Shown piece by piece: positions 43,983 to 56,008 of a DNA stretch of 64,000 nt. How positions within the stretch are numbered: position 1 is the first letter of the stretch; every line of letters starts with the position of its first letter. Source of the stretch: Leguminivora glycinivorella (taxonomy: Eukaryota; Arthropoda; Insecta; Lepidoptera; Tortricidae); NCBI RefSeq assembly GCF_023078275.1, contig NC_062971.1, positions 930,001 to 994,000 on the forward strand. The letters are read 5' to 3'. Below the pieces are notes generated by a model. The model worked only from the letters and a program-made list of their open reading frames with translations. It was not told where the DNA came from and made no database searches. The translations under genes were made by a program, and so were the position numbers.

Positions 43983-44400
43983 CATAGATAGAGGAATAAA
44001 TAAGGAAAGAATAGTAACTCCATACGTCAGTAAATTCTAGTTACTTGTAGCGACATCTAGCGTCAAACACGCGTCAATCACGCGTCAATAGCGTAAATTA
44101 TCAGTACTGCTACTTGTCAATAGATGTCGCGACGAACTAAAAGTCTAATACTCGAATTCTTTTTAGCGAATATTACAAAAGTGTTAATCAGTATTCTGTT
44201 TTTAGTTACTTCTGCTTGTAATATAAGTTGTACACTGTTTTAATATCAAGATTTTGGCATACGCGACACTGTTGACACCTAGTGTGGAGTAGTATTTACG
44301 CTATTTGATTTGACACGTGTTTGACGCTAGATATCACTACAAATAACTCGAATTCACTGATGTATGGAGTTGCAATTCTTTCCTTACTTATCCCTCTATG
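43983..44400. mobile_element. 418-bp foldback-type element with about 85-bp arms
   Basis: The left arm (GGAATAAATAAGGAAAGAAT, AACTCCATACGTCAGT, CATCTAGCGTCAAACACG) and the right arm (CGTGTTTGACGCTAGATATC, ACTGATGTATGGAGTT, ATTCTTTCCTTACTTATCCC) are inverted repeats at roughly 85% by eye. The interior is AT-rich and non-coding. Confidence 0.75.
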
Positions 44401-44675
44401 GTTTATAGTCATTAATTATTGTAGACGCAATTGTCACGGACTTTATACGACTTGTAATGACGTTTGACCGTAACATTATAGGCCTGGATCGTGACCTAGT
44501 GAGATAAGTAAGTTAATTAAAAGGAGGGACAATGTAAAATTTACTTGTTTTCTACGCTACGGCAAAGTCATGGAAGTGATGTATATCTTAAATGGGAATA
44601 AATGTCTTTAAACCTCACGGCAAAGTCGAGAAGGGTCATTATTTCAGCAGAAAAGGGCATCTTAGGAGACTTTTC
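44401..44675. other. Intergenic DNA
   Basis: Nothing is recognised. Confidence 0.35.
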
Positions 44676-44811
44676 TTATTACGTCGGTGGTAAACAAGCA
44701 TACATCCCAATTGATAAGAAGCAGTCATATTTGGGCTATGGACGCTTGCCACATCCCTGGTGGACACGCAGCCGTAACCTGCAATAATTTAACCTTGAAA
44801 TAACTTCGCAC
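44676..44811 (+). repeat. Degraded LINE-like end, cut by the LTR element
   Basis: ACGTCGGTGGTAAACAAGC and GGGCTATGGACGCTTGCCAC place it in the family at 21187. It runs up to the LTR start. The last bases before the LTR are CGCAC, a candidate target-site duplication whose partner would lie beyond the window. Confidence 0.5.
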
Positions 44812-45454
44812 TGTAACAGAACAAGCGTCTATGACGAGGAAATGGACTCGTTATTACATATAAAACTTACGGCGAATCAACTTTTCCTTGACCAACTTTT
44901 TGGTGCATATTTCCTTCGGGATTTCATTGAATATTTTAACAAATAATATCTTTGATGGTTTATCACATGTTTAGTCACGTCTTCACTCATAAAATTCACT
45001 ATTATTTGATGCAAAACAGGTTGGAAAAACGTATTTATCAACAAACTACGTTCGCATGGGCGAAGTACTGACACTGACAGTTGTCAACTGCGTAACGTTC
45101 CGATATTATGTCTGGATTTCATTTACAAGTCAAAGAAATAATAATGACTAATATTGGTTATTATGCTTCCTGAGTATATCATTCAATGTAACATTTAGTA
45201 ACAGATAAAATATTTCATTGCGAAATTACTTACAAAATAAATAAGAATGTTCCACAAAATAATATTTACGTAAAAATATTTGCGAATCGCTCCACTATTG
45301 GACTACATAGGTATCAATATCAATAGCTCTGTCTCTCTCTAAAACACGTGTACTCGGCACGTGTTGATAAGCAAACATCCGTGTGTTAATCGTGAACTCT
45401 AATGCATAGGGCATAAGACTTAGTAAACAAAGCACACGATTGAGTAGCCATCTT

Positions 45455-45551
45455 GTCGGAAGTCGGATGTCAGAAGTCGGAAGTCCGATGTCAGAAGTCG
45501 GAAGTCGAATGTCAGAAGTCGGAAGTCCGATGTCAGAAGTCGGAAGTCGGA
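45455..45551 (+). repeat. 21-bp tandem repeat upstream of LTR TATA box
   Basis: About 4.5 copies of AGTCGGAAGTCSGATGTCAGA are present with alternating G/C/A variants. It sits 10 bp upstream of the TATA box, the position of an enhancer or zinc-finger binding cluster. The function is inferred from position only. Confidence 0.7.
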
Positions 45552-45560
45552 GATAGAATC

Positions 45561-45567
45561 TATAAAA
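45561..45567 (+). promoter_or_regulatory. LTR TATA box
   Basis: TATAAAA is followed by a GC-rich GGGTCGGAGCGAGCCGACG. Transcription would start about 30 bp on, near 45590. A strong splice donor, TACTG|GTGAGTG, lies about 55 bp further (GT at 45646), so the leader RNA may be spliced. Confidence 0.5.
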
Positions 45568-47804
45568 GGGTCGGAGCGAGCCGACGCGCGTGATTCTTAA
45601 AATATCTACAAGACTAACAGTGTCTCTGGCTTTCGTGTGTTACTGGTGAGTGAAGTTGTTCTGCTATTATTTCTCTGTTTGTTTTTACTTGGAAATTATT
45701 CTAAGTGATTGTAAACTTTGAAATTGTGTCTCTGTTTGATTGTGCGGGGACAATATCGTCGTACAATTGAATTTAGACCTGTGGTGGAATTGCTTTACCG
45801 TCAGTTGTGGGGTTATTTTAGTGTTCTATTTATAGTGTAGTGTTACATTTAAATTAAGTGTATAGTGAAGTTTTCTGTGCTTTGTTTCATGAGTGCCGTC
45901 AAGCAATACAAAGACTGGGTCGATGTATGGCTGGTGCTTGGAGATAAGTCTGTGTTTGGTTTTGTAGGGAGTAATTCTTGCAAAACTAAGCTTAGATTAT
46001 AGCACGTAAAGGAAACTTCACTCGTTTGTTTAGTTGGTCAGTAAAATTGAATTTAGTAATTTTCTATGGGGTTATTTTGTGAAAGTTATAAGCCAGATCA
46101 TTGTTTGTGACAGACTGTTGTCCGGCTAGGCGCTTCTTCCCTTACGGTGTCAAATAAGAGGCGTTTAGGGGTCTTTTTGTTCCAAGTGGAGGGCTTGGAC
46201 GCTTTTCTATACTTACAAAAGCGTATTTTCTCACCGGTCTCAAAGAGTCCAACTGTTAGATGGAAGTGAGGACTTTCCCGATTGACGAAAGACATTAGGA
46301 GTAATCCTTGCTCACTGAAGTCGGCAGTATTTGAGGCTGGGGTCCTATATATATTTATATTTATTTACTCGGTGCTCTAGTCCATGCTGGCGTTGGTCGC
46401 TGGGGATTTCGGTTGTGATCGATCCACATCTAAGTAAAGTTGATCGCAGCTGGGTCTCTCATGTGGCTGGTACTGGTGTGTCCTGGAATACTGGATATAT
46501 ACACGGATAGGGCGATCTACTCTCTGCTACCCTAGCCTGCGGGCAAAAGCAGAGGGGGGGATCATAACTCAAGCCTATAGGTTGCCTATCTCAGCTTCGC
46601 TGGCTGAACTGTACAGCTTATGGTAGGGATACACTTGTGCATATTTTGAACACAAGATCTATGGTAAGTGAGGGTCTGTGTTTCAGATATGTTAGAGTAG
46701 GGAAAACGATAGGATTAGGGTAGAGTCACACACTATTTCTATGAAAGTAGAGTTCTTTTATGATTGGTTTTGGAATATAATTGGTCAACGTGTATTGTGG
46801 AGAAATAATTTAACTACTACTATTTATATGGTTTAAATGGACTTTAAATGTGGTGTTTACTATCTTAAAATATGTGGTAAAACTGGTAATTTATAAAATC
46901 TCTTATTACTTAATTTATTTGAGTGAAATTAATAATTGTGGTAGCAATTTCTGATTTTTCGGTGTGGCTGCGGGACACTTAGTGTTGCTAACTGGTTTTT
47001 CAAGGTAAATTCTATCAAGTTGGTTAGGGAAACAAACTATTCTTTGGAATAAAAAGCATAGGTTTGTTATAGGGCCCAGTGGCATGCGAGCGCCGTCCAC
47101 TGATGGAAAGTCAAAAGCTTAGAAAAGTTAGTAGACTTAGTTCTTATAAAAGTTAGCAACTGCTCGGTGTTTCGATAAAACATTAGAAAAATCGAGAAGT
47201 TATGGTCTATTAGCAGTATTGGGGAAAGGGGGGATTAGCTAGGGAAAAGAAACAAAACAAAATAAAAGGGGGTTAGTTCGTAGATAGATAGCCCTTCAGG
47301 CTTACTTGCTTAGGATGCCTGATAAAGTGGTTTGATCAGGTTAGGGGATTCAGACGGCAACGCAAGGCAGTCCTGCAACTCGAATCCACTAACAAGGCGT
47401 AGCCGATGATTACCAAAATATTTTTTAATATTTATTTCATGTATGTTTCACTCACTAACTTCTATACTAAAAATTTCTTCATCACGTTATTAATTTTCTC
47501 ACATATAACTTTCTAGGCCTAAATCTGATAGAATACTCTACTATAACACTATATTATTATGCTACAATAACCTTTATTCTTCTTTAAAATATAAATAAAT
47601 AAAATTTTGAATATAAGTCTAAAATACAGCTGATACTCATTAAAGGATCTAGGTTATCGCGGTTCACATCGAAGGGTTCTACTTATTCACGCTAGACGAT
47701 CACAAGGCCAAATTTAAGGGGTATATTTAAAGGGGGTTAGCTATAATGTTGGTTAGTCAAGTAAGTAAGTAGATAAGTAAGGTGAGCGGAGGTTTAGTTA
47801 CATT

Positions 47805-47822
47805 TGGTGCCGTGACCAGGAT
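47805..47822 (+). other. Primer-binding-site-like sequence
   Basis: TGGTGCCGTGACCAGGAT starts 2 bp after the LTR end. A leading TGG pairs with the universal CCA of a tRNA 3' end; the rest should match a specific tRNA, which I cannot assign. It is repeated at 60105-60122. Confidence 0.55.
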
Positions 47823-47854
47823 CTAAGATGTGCTCTGTAGAACACATCTTGGAT
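47821..47854 (+). ncRNA. Leader hairpin after the primer-binding site
   Basis: The arms ATCTAAGATGTG and CACATCTTGGAT pair at 11 of 12 positions around a 10-nt loop. In retroelements, leader hairpins here act in RNA dimerisation or packaging; applying that here is inference. Confidence 0.4.
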
Positions 47855-47985
47855 ACCAAGGTTTACAAATAAATAATAGCCTTACCAGGCTACATTTGTT
47901 GTTGTGAAGACGAGTGGGTGTGCTGTATTTCTGACTTATTTCATCTCTAAATAAAACTCATATACCTAATATTTTTATTCAATCG

Positions 47986-48126
47986 CTATTTCATAAAAAC
48001 AAAAATAACTTTATTGTTAGTAAACACGTCTGTAGTTTTTCTTCCATTGTTGGTTCTTGCCGCGTTCCGGGCGAAGTCATGCATCGATGCGGAGTCAATT
48101 GTATGTTCATCTCCTTCCACTGGTAT
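47986..48126 (-). other. Putative antisense terminal exon
   Basis: On the minus strand a long T-tract then AG (48128-48127) makes a good splice acceptor. From 48126 a 46-codon frame is open, includes HTIDSASMHDFARNAARTNN, and ends at TAG (47986-47988). An AATAAA signal follows at 47979-47974. A second frame of this exon is also open. The structure is that of a last coding exon of a minus-strand gene inside the retrotransposon's internal region. The family is not recognised. The duplicate is at 60286-60426. Confidence 0.3.
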
Positions 48127-49757
48127 CTAAAAAAAAAACATAGTAATAAAAGTAAAGTAGCGTAGTAAACTAAGACAAAAAAATATTTCTAGGAAATTAG
48201 TTCATAGTCGTAGTGGTTAAACATCGTCCCCAATAGGCGATTCGGGTTGCATTACTACGTAGCAATTATTGGCATTGGTGCATCTTGACGTTCCTTTGCG
48301 TCTATGCATAGTACTATTATTTATTCTGTGCCTTAATGTATGTTTTTCTAGCTGTGGGATAGGCGGGGCTAGTACGTAAAATACTAGGTACTTATAGAAA
48401 AAATACCCATGTACCTAAAATAAAAGGCCGGAGGCGCGGAGCTAAGCACTTTAGAAGAGTTTGCCACCTCGTGACCGGAATTGGAAACATAAGTGTGTGA
48501 ACTATGTACAATAGCAATAGAATTTCATGTTAAAACAAATAGTTCTCTATATGTCTAGTACATTTTCATAGCAGGCTCTGCCATCTTCAGGGCTATTTTG
48601 AAAGCTCACATCACGTTTGCACTTCACACCGGAGATCGGATAGCTTCGCTGCTGTCTTATATAGTCTATGAACACTCTGATGATATACATATTCCTAGCA
48701 GGCTTGTTATACAGAATTTCATTCATAGGCAGGATAACTACAGTCTAGATGTAAGGTTATTTTCCTAAAATAATCTAGGATACCTAAGCCCTAGATTTAA
48801 GACCTAGTAATACAAGAAGATAGGCTCTAGTCTAATGGCTATGGGGGCGCGATTATTCATTGTCGCGCTGAAGTACAATATTATATGGGGCGTCCCGCCA
48901 TTTTTCTATGAATACTGAATAGCTACACGCATGTGGTATTATGACAAGTACATCCTTCGATGGATGGTTTGTTTACATTTCAGTTGTAACGCTATAATCT
49001 ACGTATTGTCTCACAGGATTTCATACATCATACAATAAATTGACAAAGTCTTTATACTGAATATTTTCACTATGAGAACAAATGTCTGTCTGTTAAGATA
49101 TATGTATTAATCATGTTAGGACTAATTTAGTTCATTAGCTTATAAGTCATCATATATTTTCATATTACATCCGTAGTAAACAAGCATATGTCCCTCTTGA
49201 TGGTGAGAGGTCACTGTAGCCTATATCTGCCAATTATTTCAATAAATTAAATGCACTGTACGAATTTCAACTTTCTATACGTATATATTTTTACTGTAGT
49301 AATACAAATAAGTATGTATGTATAAATAAGATTTTTAATAGCTCCATATGACATGAGTTCGTTACCTCACATAATAAGCTGTAGGCTAGTCTAAAATAGT
49401 AAGTGTAAAACCATACAATTATTATGTTCGGTAGATTGGGTACACAGCTTTTATACAATATTTCACAAGTCAGGAGTATGCCAACATACTGTACTTCATT
49501 ACAACCATGTCAAACATATCCTACGAAATATTAGCATTACCAGCATCTGGGAGGTCGTACCTCGCCATACCCTAACTCCACCACTGCTTGATCATTGTCA
49601 CAATTGCTTAATGAATTTCAGGAAAATTGATTGAAACTTGTAATATTCCTGTTAAGTAGGCATAGATAATAAGCACTATTATCATTATAAAACCATATTT
49701 TACTGAGGTTCAGAAAAAGTATGTAGTATGTGGTACGCATTAAGTATGTAAACTTAC

Positions 49758-49853
49758 CTAACATGACCGGGTCCAGTCTGATTGTCGGATTACTTTGTTG
49801 TTCAGTAACGTTGAGCATGAGCTGGTAGTGTAGATCAGTGAGTCCTCAGTACA
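49758..49853 (-). other. Putative antisense internal exon
   Basis: The acceptor is CTTTCAG|TGTACTG (AG at 49855-49854) and the donor ATGTTAG|GTAAGTT (GT at 49757-49756), both near consensus. Coding-like frame: YQLMLNVTEQQSNPTIRLDP. It is duplicated at 62058-62153. Confidence 0.3.
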
Positions 49854-50320
49854 CTGAAAGGAAACGTCAGAGATTAGAAATGTTCATGTAGATAGCGTAA
49901 GAAAAGGGTTTAGTTTTAGAGTGGGGTTCTGCCAAATAGGAACAATATTATTTCATTTATCTACTCACGGGGGCGCGTCGCTTAATTTTTGGAACTAAGA
50001 CACGCCCGTGAGAAATATTGTGTCAGAAAAAACAACGCATACAGCAAAATTTACAAAAAGGAAATTAAAAATAAAAAAAGTTTGAGAACCCCTGCCTTGC
50101 AGTGCATATCTACACGAGTTAGGACATAAATGAGTTAGTAATAAGTTTGCTTAGCCAATAAAATGATGATGAGTCAGTTAAGTTTGATTTTTATCCGGTC
50201 GCTCATGCCTCGCCGTTTTGCTTTACGCTTCACTTCAATTTTCTAGATAATGATGCCATGAGCTGTTCACTTTTAAATTTAATAATTAGAACGTGTTATT
50301 ATATAATAATACATAAGTAC

Positions 50321-50390
50321 CTTTCGTTTATATGAAGTCAGTAGATATATGGAAGACGGTCCAACTGAAGCGTGGCCTCTCGGGTAAAAC
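50321..50390 (-). other. Putative antisense internal exon (weak donor)
   Basis: The acceptor is ACAATTTCAG|GTTTTAC and the donor CGAAAG|GTACTTA. All frames are short. It is duplicated at about 62620-62689. Confidence 0.2.
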
Positions 50391-50639
50391 CTGAAATTGT
50401 ACATATTGAAAGATTAGTTAAAAAAGGGTGTATGTATGTTTAAGGAATCTTATTTATAAATACGTATCATTAAGATTGTTTATATTTATCTAGGCCATTC
50501 ATGGTTAAGAAAAAAAAAGAAGAAGAACAACCATATCCATGTTTCTATGTAAAATTTCCTGTCGAGTCGTTTTTCTCACTAAGTAGAGTTAATTAAGTTA
50601 AAAGGTAGCTGTTTAGTGGCAATGATTTTTTGTACTTAC

Positions 50640-50761
50640 TTGGGAATTGTGCTAAGACGGAGTACAGTCCATAAAAAGACACACCGGAAAATTCCTCAGT
50701 CCACCTGCACATTGCCGACAGCTGGTTGATGTTCTTCGAGGATGGTTACCCATTTCATATA
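50640..50761 (-). other. Putative antisense internal exon
   Basis: The acceptor is TAATTTTCAG|TATATG and the donor CCCAA|GTAAGTAC, both strong. From an internal ATG one frame reads MCRWTEEFSGVSFYGLYSVL and on to the donor. It is duplicated at about 62936-63057. Confidence 0.3.
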
Positions 50762-51508
50762 CTGAAAATTAATACATACATTGTTTAAACTCAATGTAGC
50801 AGAAATAAAATCTATGCTAAGTCTGGATTTTTAGTCTACATAATTTTATTTAAGTATCAGACGTCAAGTTTTATCTTTGAAAAATACAAAATTAAAGTTT
50901 GGACAAGATTCAATGCCTATTTTTAAATGCCATGACATTCATTTGAGGTCCTACAAATATTGCTTTCCATAATCCATAAGCTTGAGAAATTTTATTGGTT
51001 GGAACGGAAACAACATTACAAGTTCCAAGTACAGTTAGGAGACCTAGGTCAAGTAAATTAGTCAAAGATATAATTTTAATGCTTACCGTTTAACCAAGGT
51101 ATGTTCAGTTTCTATAAATATTGTTTTCCATAAAATTTGTGGCAGATGTGTAGAAATATCGGGCATTGTAAATTCCAATTAGATGTTGACTGAAAAATCA
51201 AACAACCATATAAATCTCATTGAAAGTAGCAAATATATTTTGACAGTTAGGCCTATTTCACGTACATTTAGATCCTCTTAGGGAATGTGAAAGTCAGAAA
51301 TTAACGTGGGAAATTTACTATCAATAACTTATCTGACGACAGAACAATGAAATAAGCAACATTTCACCATATATATTCGGTCTAGTCGTTGTATTTCGCA
51401 AGTATGTTCTGCTGGGTTTCGAAAACGACGACTAGTTTGGAAACACATCAAATAATAAAACAAAAGCTTACCTTTCATGCAAAACTGCTTTTGAAGTAGG
51501 CAATTAGT

Positions 51509-51637
51509 TCACTTTATCAATTGAGGCATAGCCCGATAAGACATCCTTTGCATGGGCTGTTTGCTCATTAGATCATGAGTATGAGCACTAAATTCTTCTA
51601 TTATCTTGATGAGAAACACAACAAAACACATGTCCAT
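51509..51637 (-). CDS. Unidentified 42-codon frame upstream of a splice donor
   Basis: On the minus strand an ATG at 51637 opens a frame beginning MDMCFVVFLIKIIEEFSAHT and ending at TGA 51509-51511. A near-consensus donor ATGAAAG|GTAAGC follows at 51471. It may be the 5' part of the antisense transcription unit or chance. It is duplicated at about 63805-63933. Confidence 0.2.
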   Translation of the reverse strand: MDMCFVVFLIKIIEEFSAHTHDLMSKQPMQRMSYRAMPQLIK

Positions 51638-53166
51638 TGCATTCACGTTTTTTTTTTCCAACAATAATGTCATGTCAATTTCGTAACCTCACTTTCGCTA
51701 ACGGAAAATTACATTGCAATTGCAGTTCAGAGTTCAATTTGATAAAACAGGCTCACTTTGTCGACAAAATTATTTAGAAGTAACGCGTGTTTAGGGCAAA
51801 TAATGTTTTGTTTGCATTTTCTTAGTTTGCTAAATGACAAAATGGCGAATATGGACGGTTCATGACCGGCGTCGGCGCAGAATTGCCTGTCGTATTGTTT
51901 AAGCAGATTAAAATAAAGCGAATATTTAAATAATTCTAGTTGTAGATCACGTAATTAATAATGAGCTAAAGAAAACAAAAACGGATCTGCCATTTTTTCG
52001 CGAACAAGCGGATTAGCGGTAAGCATGACATAGATTAGAGAAAATAATTTAACCACAGATAACATATATCTTCGCCAAAAGGTGTTCTATCGGTGACATT
52101 ACACAAACTATCATTGTTTTTAAGTTGGTACGCTTGATCGGTCATACAATTTTCGACAAAAGATATTCAGTAATTCAGTAATTTATTGTCCGGTGTTGTC
52201 ATTTACAAAACTTTACTTCACTTTTCTCTACTTCATTATAGTAAAATTAATACAATAGATGTATTTAAATACAAAAGATTTTGTTAATTTAATTTTCTAT
52301 TGCTTAAATCACATCAAATTATTCAAGTTGTGTAGATTCTGAACGGTATTTTGTAAATAGGGCCTAACACATGTCCCCTTACAAGTGCGGTCCGACCGTC
52401 TGTTAGATCCTTAAAGAATCTCACAATATATTTTTAATCTGGTCACACTTTTGTAAACCGATGCGCACACGCAATTTCCTACGCATAAAGGCAAATCTAC
52501 ACGATAGTTTTCGTTCGATTTCATTAAATTATAAAAAAAAAAAAAACAATTATATATTTCTAATAACTAGTCAAATATTTGAACATTATGATAGGCTAAA
52601 TTTATGATATCAAATAATTGTTTTGTTGATTTAATGTTTGTGACTACTAAAAACACATTAGTGTGTTTACAATGAAAATACGCCCATGAGGACAATTGTA
52701 AAAAAAAAAAAAACTGTTGAGGATGACAGTTCTTTACAAAACTTGAAGCGCGAGATTATTATTTTTTTTTAGAAAACGATTTCACTGAAATTATAGTGTT
52801 ATGTAGCTTCAAATAATTAGTGTAATTGATAGTGTAGGAGCACGTGTGATTTTTAGTGACGTCTTATTATCACACGAAGAGAAATATGAGGGTTACTACG
52901 GTGCGAAACAAAAGCCGGCTAATTTGAGGTTAGGTTGGATACATTACGGATTTATGAAAAGAAAATAATGTAAGTTAGTTCAAATTCAGTGAATATGCAT
53001 TTGTTTTATCCGTACAAGTGGTTTGTAGCATTATCTCGCCGTCGCAAGGGACAAAAGTGAGTGTCGCCGTAACATATTGGTTACGATCGAAAATTGTGTT
53101 TGACGATTGTTCTAAAGAAAAATGCAGTTTGTGTGTGCAGTTATTATATAGCATCAGTGAAGTGCA

Positions 53167-53222
53167 ATGGTGAATAGTGGTGATCAGTGTTTAAAATTCT
53201 GCAAGAAAAATGCACAAAGCAA
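53167..53222 (+). other. Putative plus-strand first coding exon
   Basis: An ATG opens MVNSGDQCLKFCKKNAQS, which runs to a donor AAGCAA|GTGAGTAC (GT at 53223). Upstream 200 bp is GC-richer than its surroundings. No downstream exon was identified. This is weak evidence for a gene start. Confidence 0.2.
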
Positions 53223-53599
53223 GTGAGTACAAATACAAACAAATATTACCTAGTATTTAATCGAAACAGTGATTGATTTGGTATGGTTTTTAGAAACTGA
53301 TTGTATATGACATTTTATTACATATTATTCCTTCTTATCACATACAATTTTACGGAAATAGTGCGCTGAAAACACTTCAAATTTCAACAATATTGATTAT
53401 TTTAGATTTCAAATGTGTTTTGTATCTTAGAAAAGTTTTAATTTGTGATAAGAGTATTCATTACATATTATTTCATGTTCGTGAATTAAGTAAAACAAAA
53501 TGTTTCAAGTAAACTTAAACTTTACATAAAGTAATTGGGAATTTATAAAATACCTTCGTCCGTTAGTTATTTGATGGCTAAATTCGACCGGATCCTTAA

Positions 53600-53690
53600 C
53601 TCATTCATGGCTCAGGTAGTATAGGGGTGGATTAATGTATGGGAAGGTTCATGCGATGGTGGGTTCGAATCTTACTTTTGCTTCACTTTT
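53600..53690 (+). mobile_element. tRNA-derived SINE head
   Basis: A-box-like ATGGCTCAGGTAGTATAG and B-box-like GGTGGGTTCGAATCTTAC lie about 45 bp apart. The following bases do not form an acceptor stem ending in CCA-ready sequence, so it is a SINE head and not a tRNA gene. Confidence 0.45.
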
Positions 53691-55987
53691 TGTAATTTTA
53701 TTTTGAAATACCATTTTATTTTGTTTTATATTTACGACTTTGTTTTGTTTATTATTTTCAAAAATAAAAATAAAAATTACTTTTTTTTGGAAAATTATTT
53801 TAAAATTGAATGAAGGTGGTTTTTACAACAAGTTTTAGAGAGTAGTTAATGTTACTAATGTGGTATTTCATTATTTACAATTCAAGTGAAAGATATTTTT
53901 GGAAAACTGGAAGTAGGTTGTAATCCTCAAAAACTTGCCATTGATTGTACAAATAAGGAGTCGACTTTGGAGATGAAGAAAATATTGATTAGTTTTGCTG
54001 TATTCAGGAATGAATGACTGGATCTTGCGGTTATGCTGATTGTGATCAAGTCTGCAGCGTGTTTTTGGAAGAGATTTCATGGTGTCCTGGGCTATTACAC
54101 CGACTGAGAAGAGAATAGTTAGGAAGATCTTGAAATATTATCTATTTGCGTCGGACCAGGGCCAGTGGAAATGCCTCTGAGGAGGGCCAGCAGGATTTAA
54201 TCATCATCATTAGCTACTCAAGAACCCATCATAGAACTAGCCAAGTATGAAGGAGAAAAAAGGAAGAGAGACACCTTTGACCAAGTTCCTCAACCCATTG
54301 TCGTGTTTGTTAACAATTTGCTAAGTTTGCTGCAACTGCAAATGCCATGAAGAAGGAATAATTTGTCTGAGGTTACAAAACTTTCGGGGCATGTTATACA
54401 ATATTGAAGACATAGAATAGGACAATACAAGTTTTAAGCTCGTTTCAAGAAAAAATCATTATTTTGTTATATTATTATCCAATCAAATAAAAGTATTTTG
54501 AACCTACTTATGACATCATTTTGTATTTTATCATAAGGCAATTAAAACCAAAATAAAATTTTGCAGATAGTTTGAAAAAAAAAGGGAATATATTTTATCA
54601 AAACCACATCAAATTTGATGTTACATTATATTTTACGAAAAATATCAAAACCATATCAAAATTAAGGATACATCATATTTTGCGGGAAAAAATTAAAAAC
54701 ATGAAAACCATTTCAAAACTGCAATTATTTTTTTTGCAAAATTGTAATATGCGCTTATTATGAACATTACATGATGTGTAATGTAAATTTTATGAGTACA
54801 TTGGTTACAAGTCAATGACTTCTTAGTAAAGAATGTTTATTTATTGCGACATACTTATGTGGAACATTATTATTTTTCTTTCTTATCATCATCATCATTA
54901 TCATTATTTTAAATGCGTCATGAGTTTTTCAAAATTTTATTGAGATTCACTGTTATTATTATAGGGGTGGTAGAAGTCAAAATTTTGACTAAAATTAATT
55001 TTATTTCTATAGTGATATGAGTGTGATAAAGGGCCTTATTGGCTAGCCCATCGTAAAGTTTCACTGTCATTTAGTAGTTTCGTTCCTAGGATTATAAAAT
55101 GGTGTATGATGGATGTAAATCTATAATACGGATTTTTTTAATTATCTATTTAAGAAGTCGGTTCATTATATGGACAACAATTTTTTTTTTTTATCTTTAT
55201 TTTGTAAGAAGAATGTATTGAATATACATTGTATGGTTAGATTCTTTTTTTAATATACACAACAATAACTGAACATCATAGTAGCTAGTCTGCCTGGGGT
55301 AGACGTTAGGAAAATCGAGATCGGTGGATAAGCTATTTTTCATTTTAGTTACAGTTAGCAGTGATATTTATTGTTTATGCGTTATCACTTTTTTTTTACA
55401 TTATATAGGGTGGTATACTGTACAATATCGGTAATCACCGGTGCAGATCCTCGTTTCTAAGCATAACTCGGTCAGTATTTTGTTCTACAAAGATCGGAGT
55501 AGGGAGGGCCACTATTTTGTTTAAGTGACTGTACTTACTTTTATAAATTTTTTGCATTTTATGCTATCAATTTTGCATTGAGGAATGTAATAATGAACAA
55601 AAGACAGGGAAATTGAAAGTAGGGTAGTGAACTTACAGTAATCGACTCTAGTTAAAATGTGAACATAAAATATAATATTTTGTTTCGTACGAACATTTTA
55701 TTTTTAGTATGTGCATCAAACAATTTTCACACATTGTCAAATTTGTTTGCGGTTAGTAATTACTTTATAAAATTAAATATAGATGTATAAAATGAAACCT
55801 ATCATAAATAAAATTAATTTTCTTTGCTTTTGAGTCAGGGTAGAGTGGAGTAAAATGGGATACGTAAACTTTTGAAGTTATTGTGTAATTTTATTTCCAT
55901 TTTTATTCGTTATTTTGATTACTTTTAAAAGCGTTGGCTTTCTGTTGAGATCGAGTGAAAGAGCGAATGAGGAAGTAAGAATGGTTA

Positions 55988-56008
55988 CATTGTGTGTGTG
56001 TGTGTGAA
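55988..56008. repeat. (TG)n microsatellite
   Basis: A TGTGTGTGTGTGTGTG run of about eight units. Confidence 0.8.

Larger units (their letters stand above)
44812..47802 (+). repeat. 5' LTR (2,991 bp)
   Basis: It begins TGTAACAGAACAAGCG and ends GGAGGTTTAGTTACA, so the termini form the 6-bp inverted repeat TGTAAC/GTTACA. Inside are a 21-bp tandem repeat (45455-45551), a TATA box (45561) and a donor-like CTG|GTGAGT (45646). A polyA-signal-like AATAAATAAAA lies at about 47592. The minus-strand open frames of 61-65 codons at 44877, 46098 and 46915 recur unchanged in the second LTR because the DNA is duplicated; none has a known motif. A 3-kb LTR is long for an insect element. Confidence 0.7.

Noticed and set aside
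46098..47100. Minus-strand 61-65 codon frames in the LTR, recurring 12.3 kb later
   Set aside because: Their exact recurrence comes from the DNA duplication and is not evidence of selection; no motif is recognisable.
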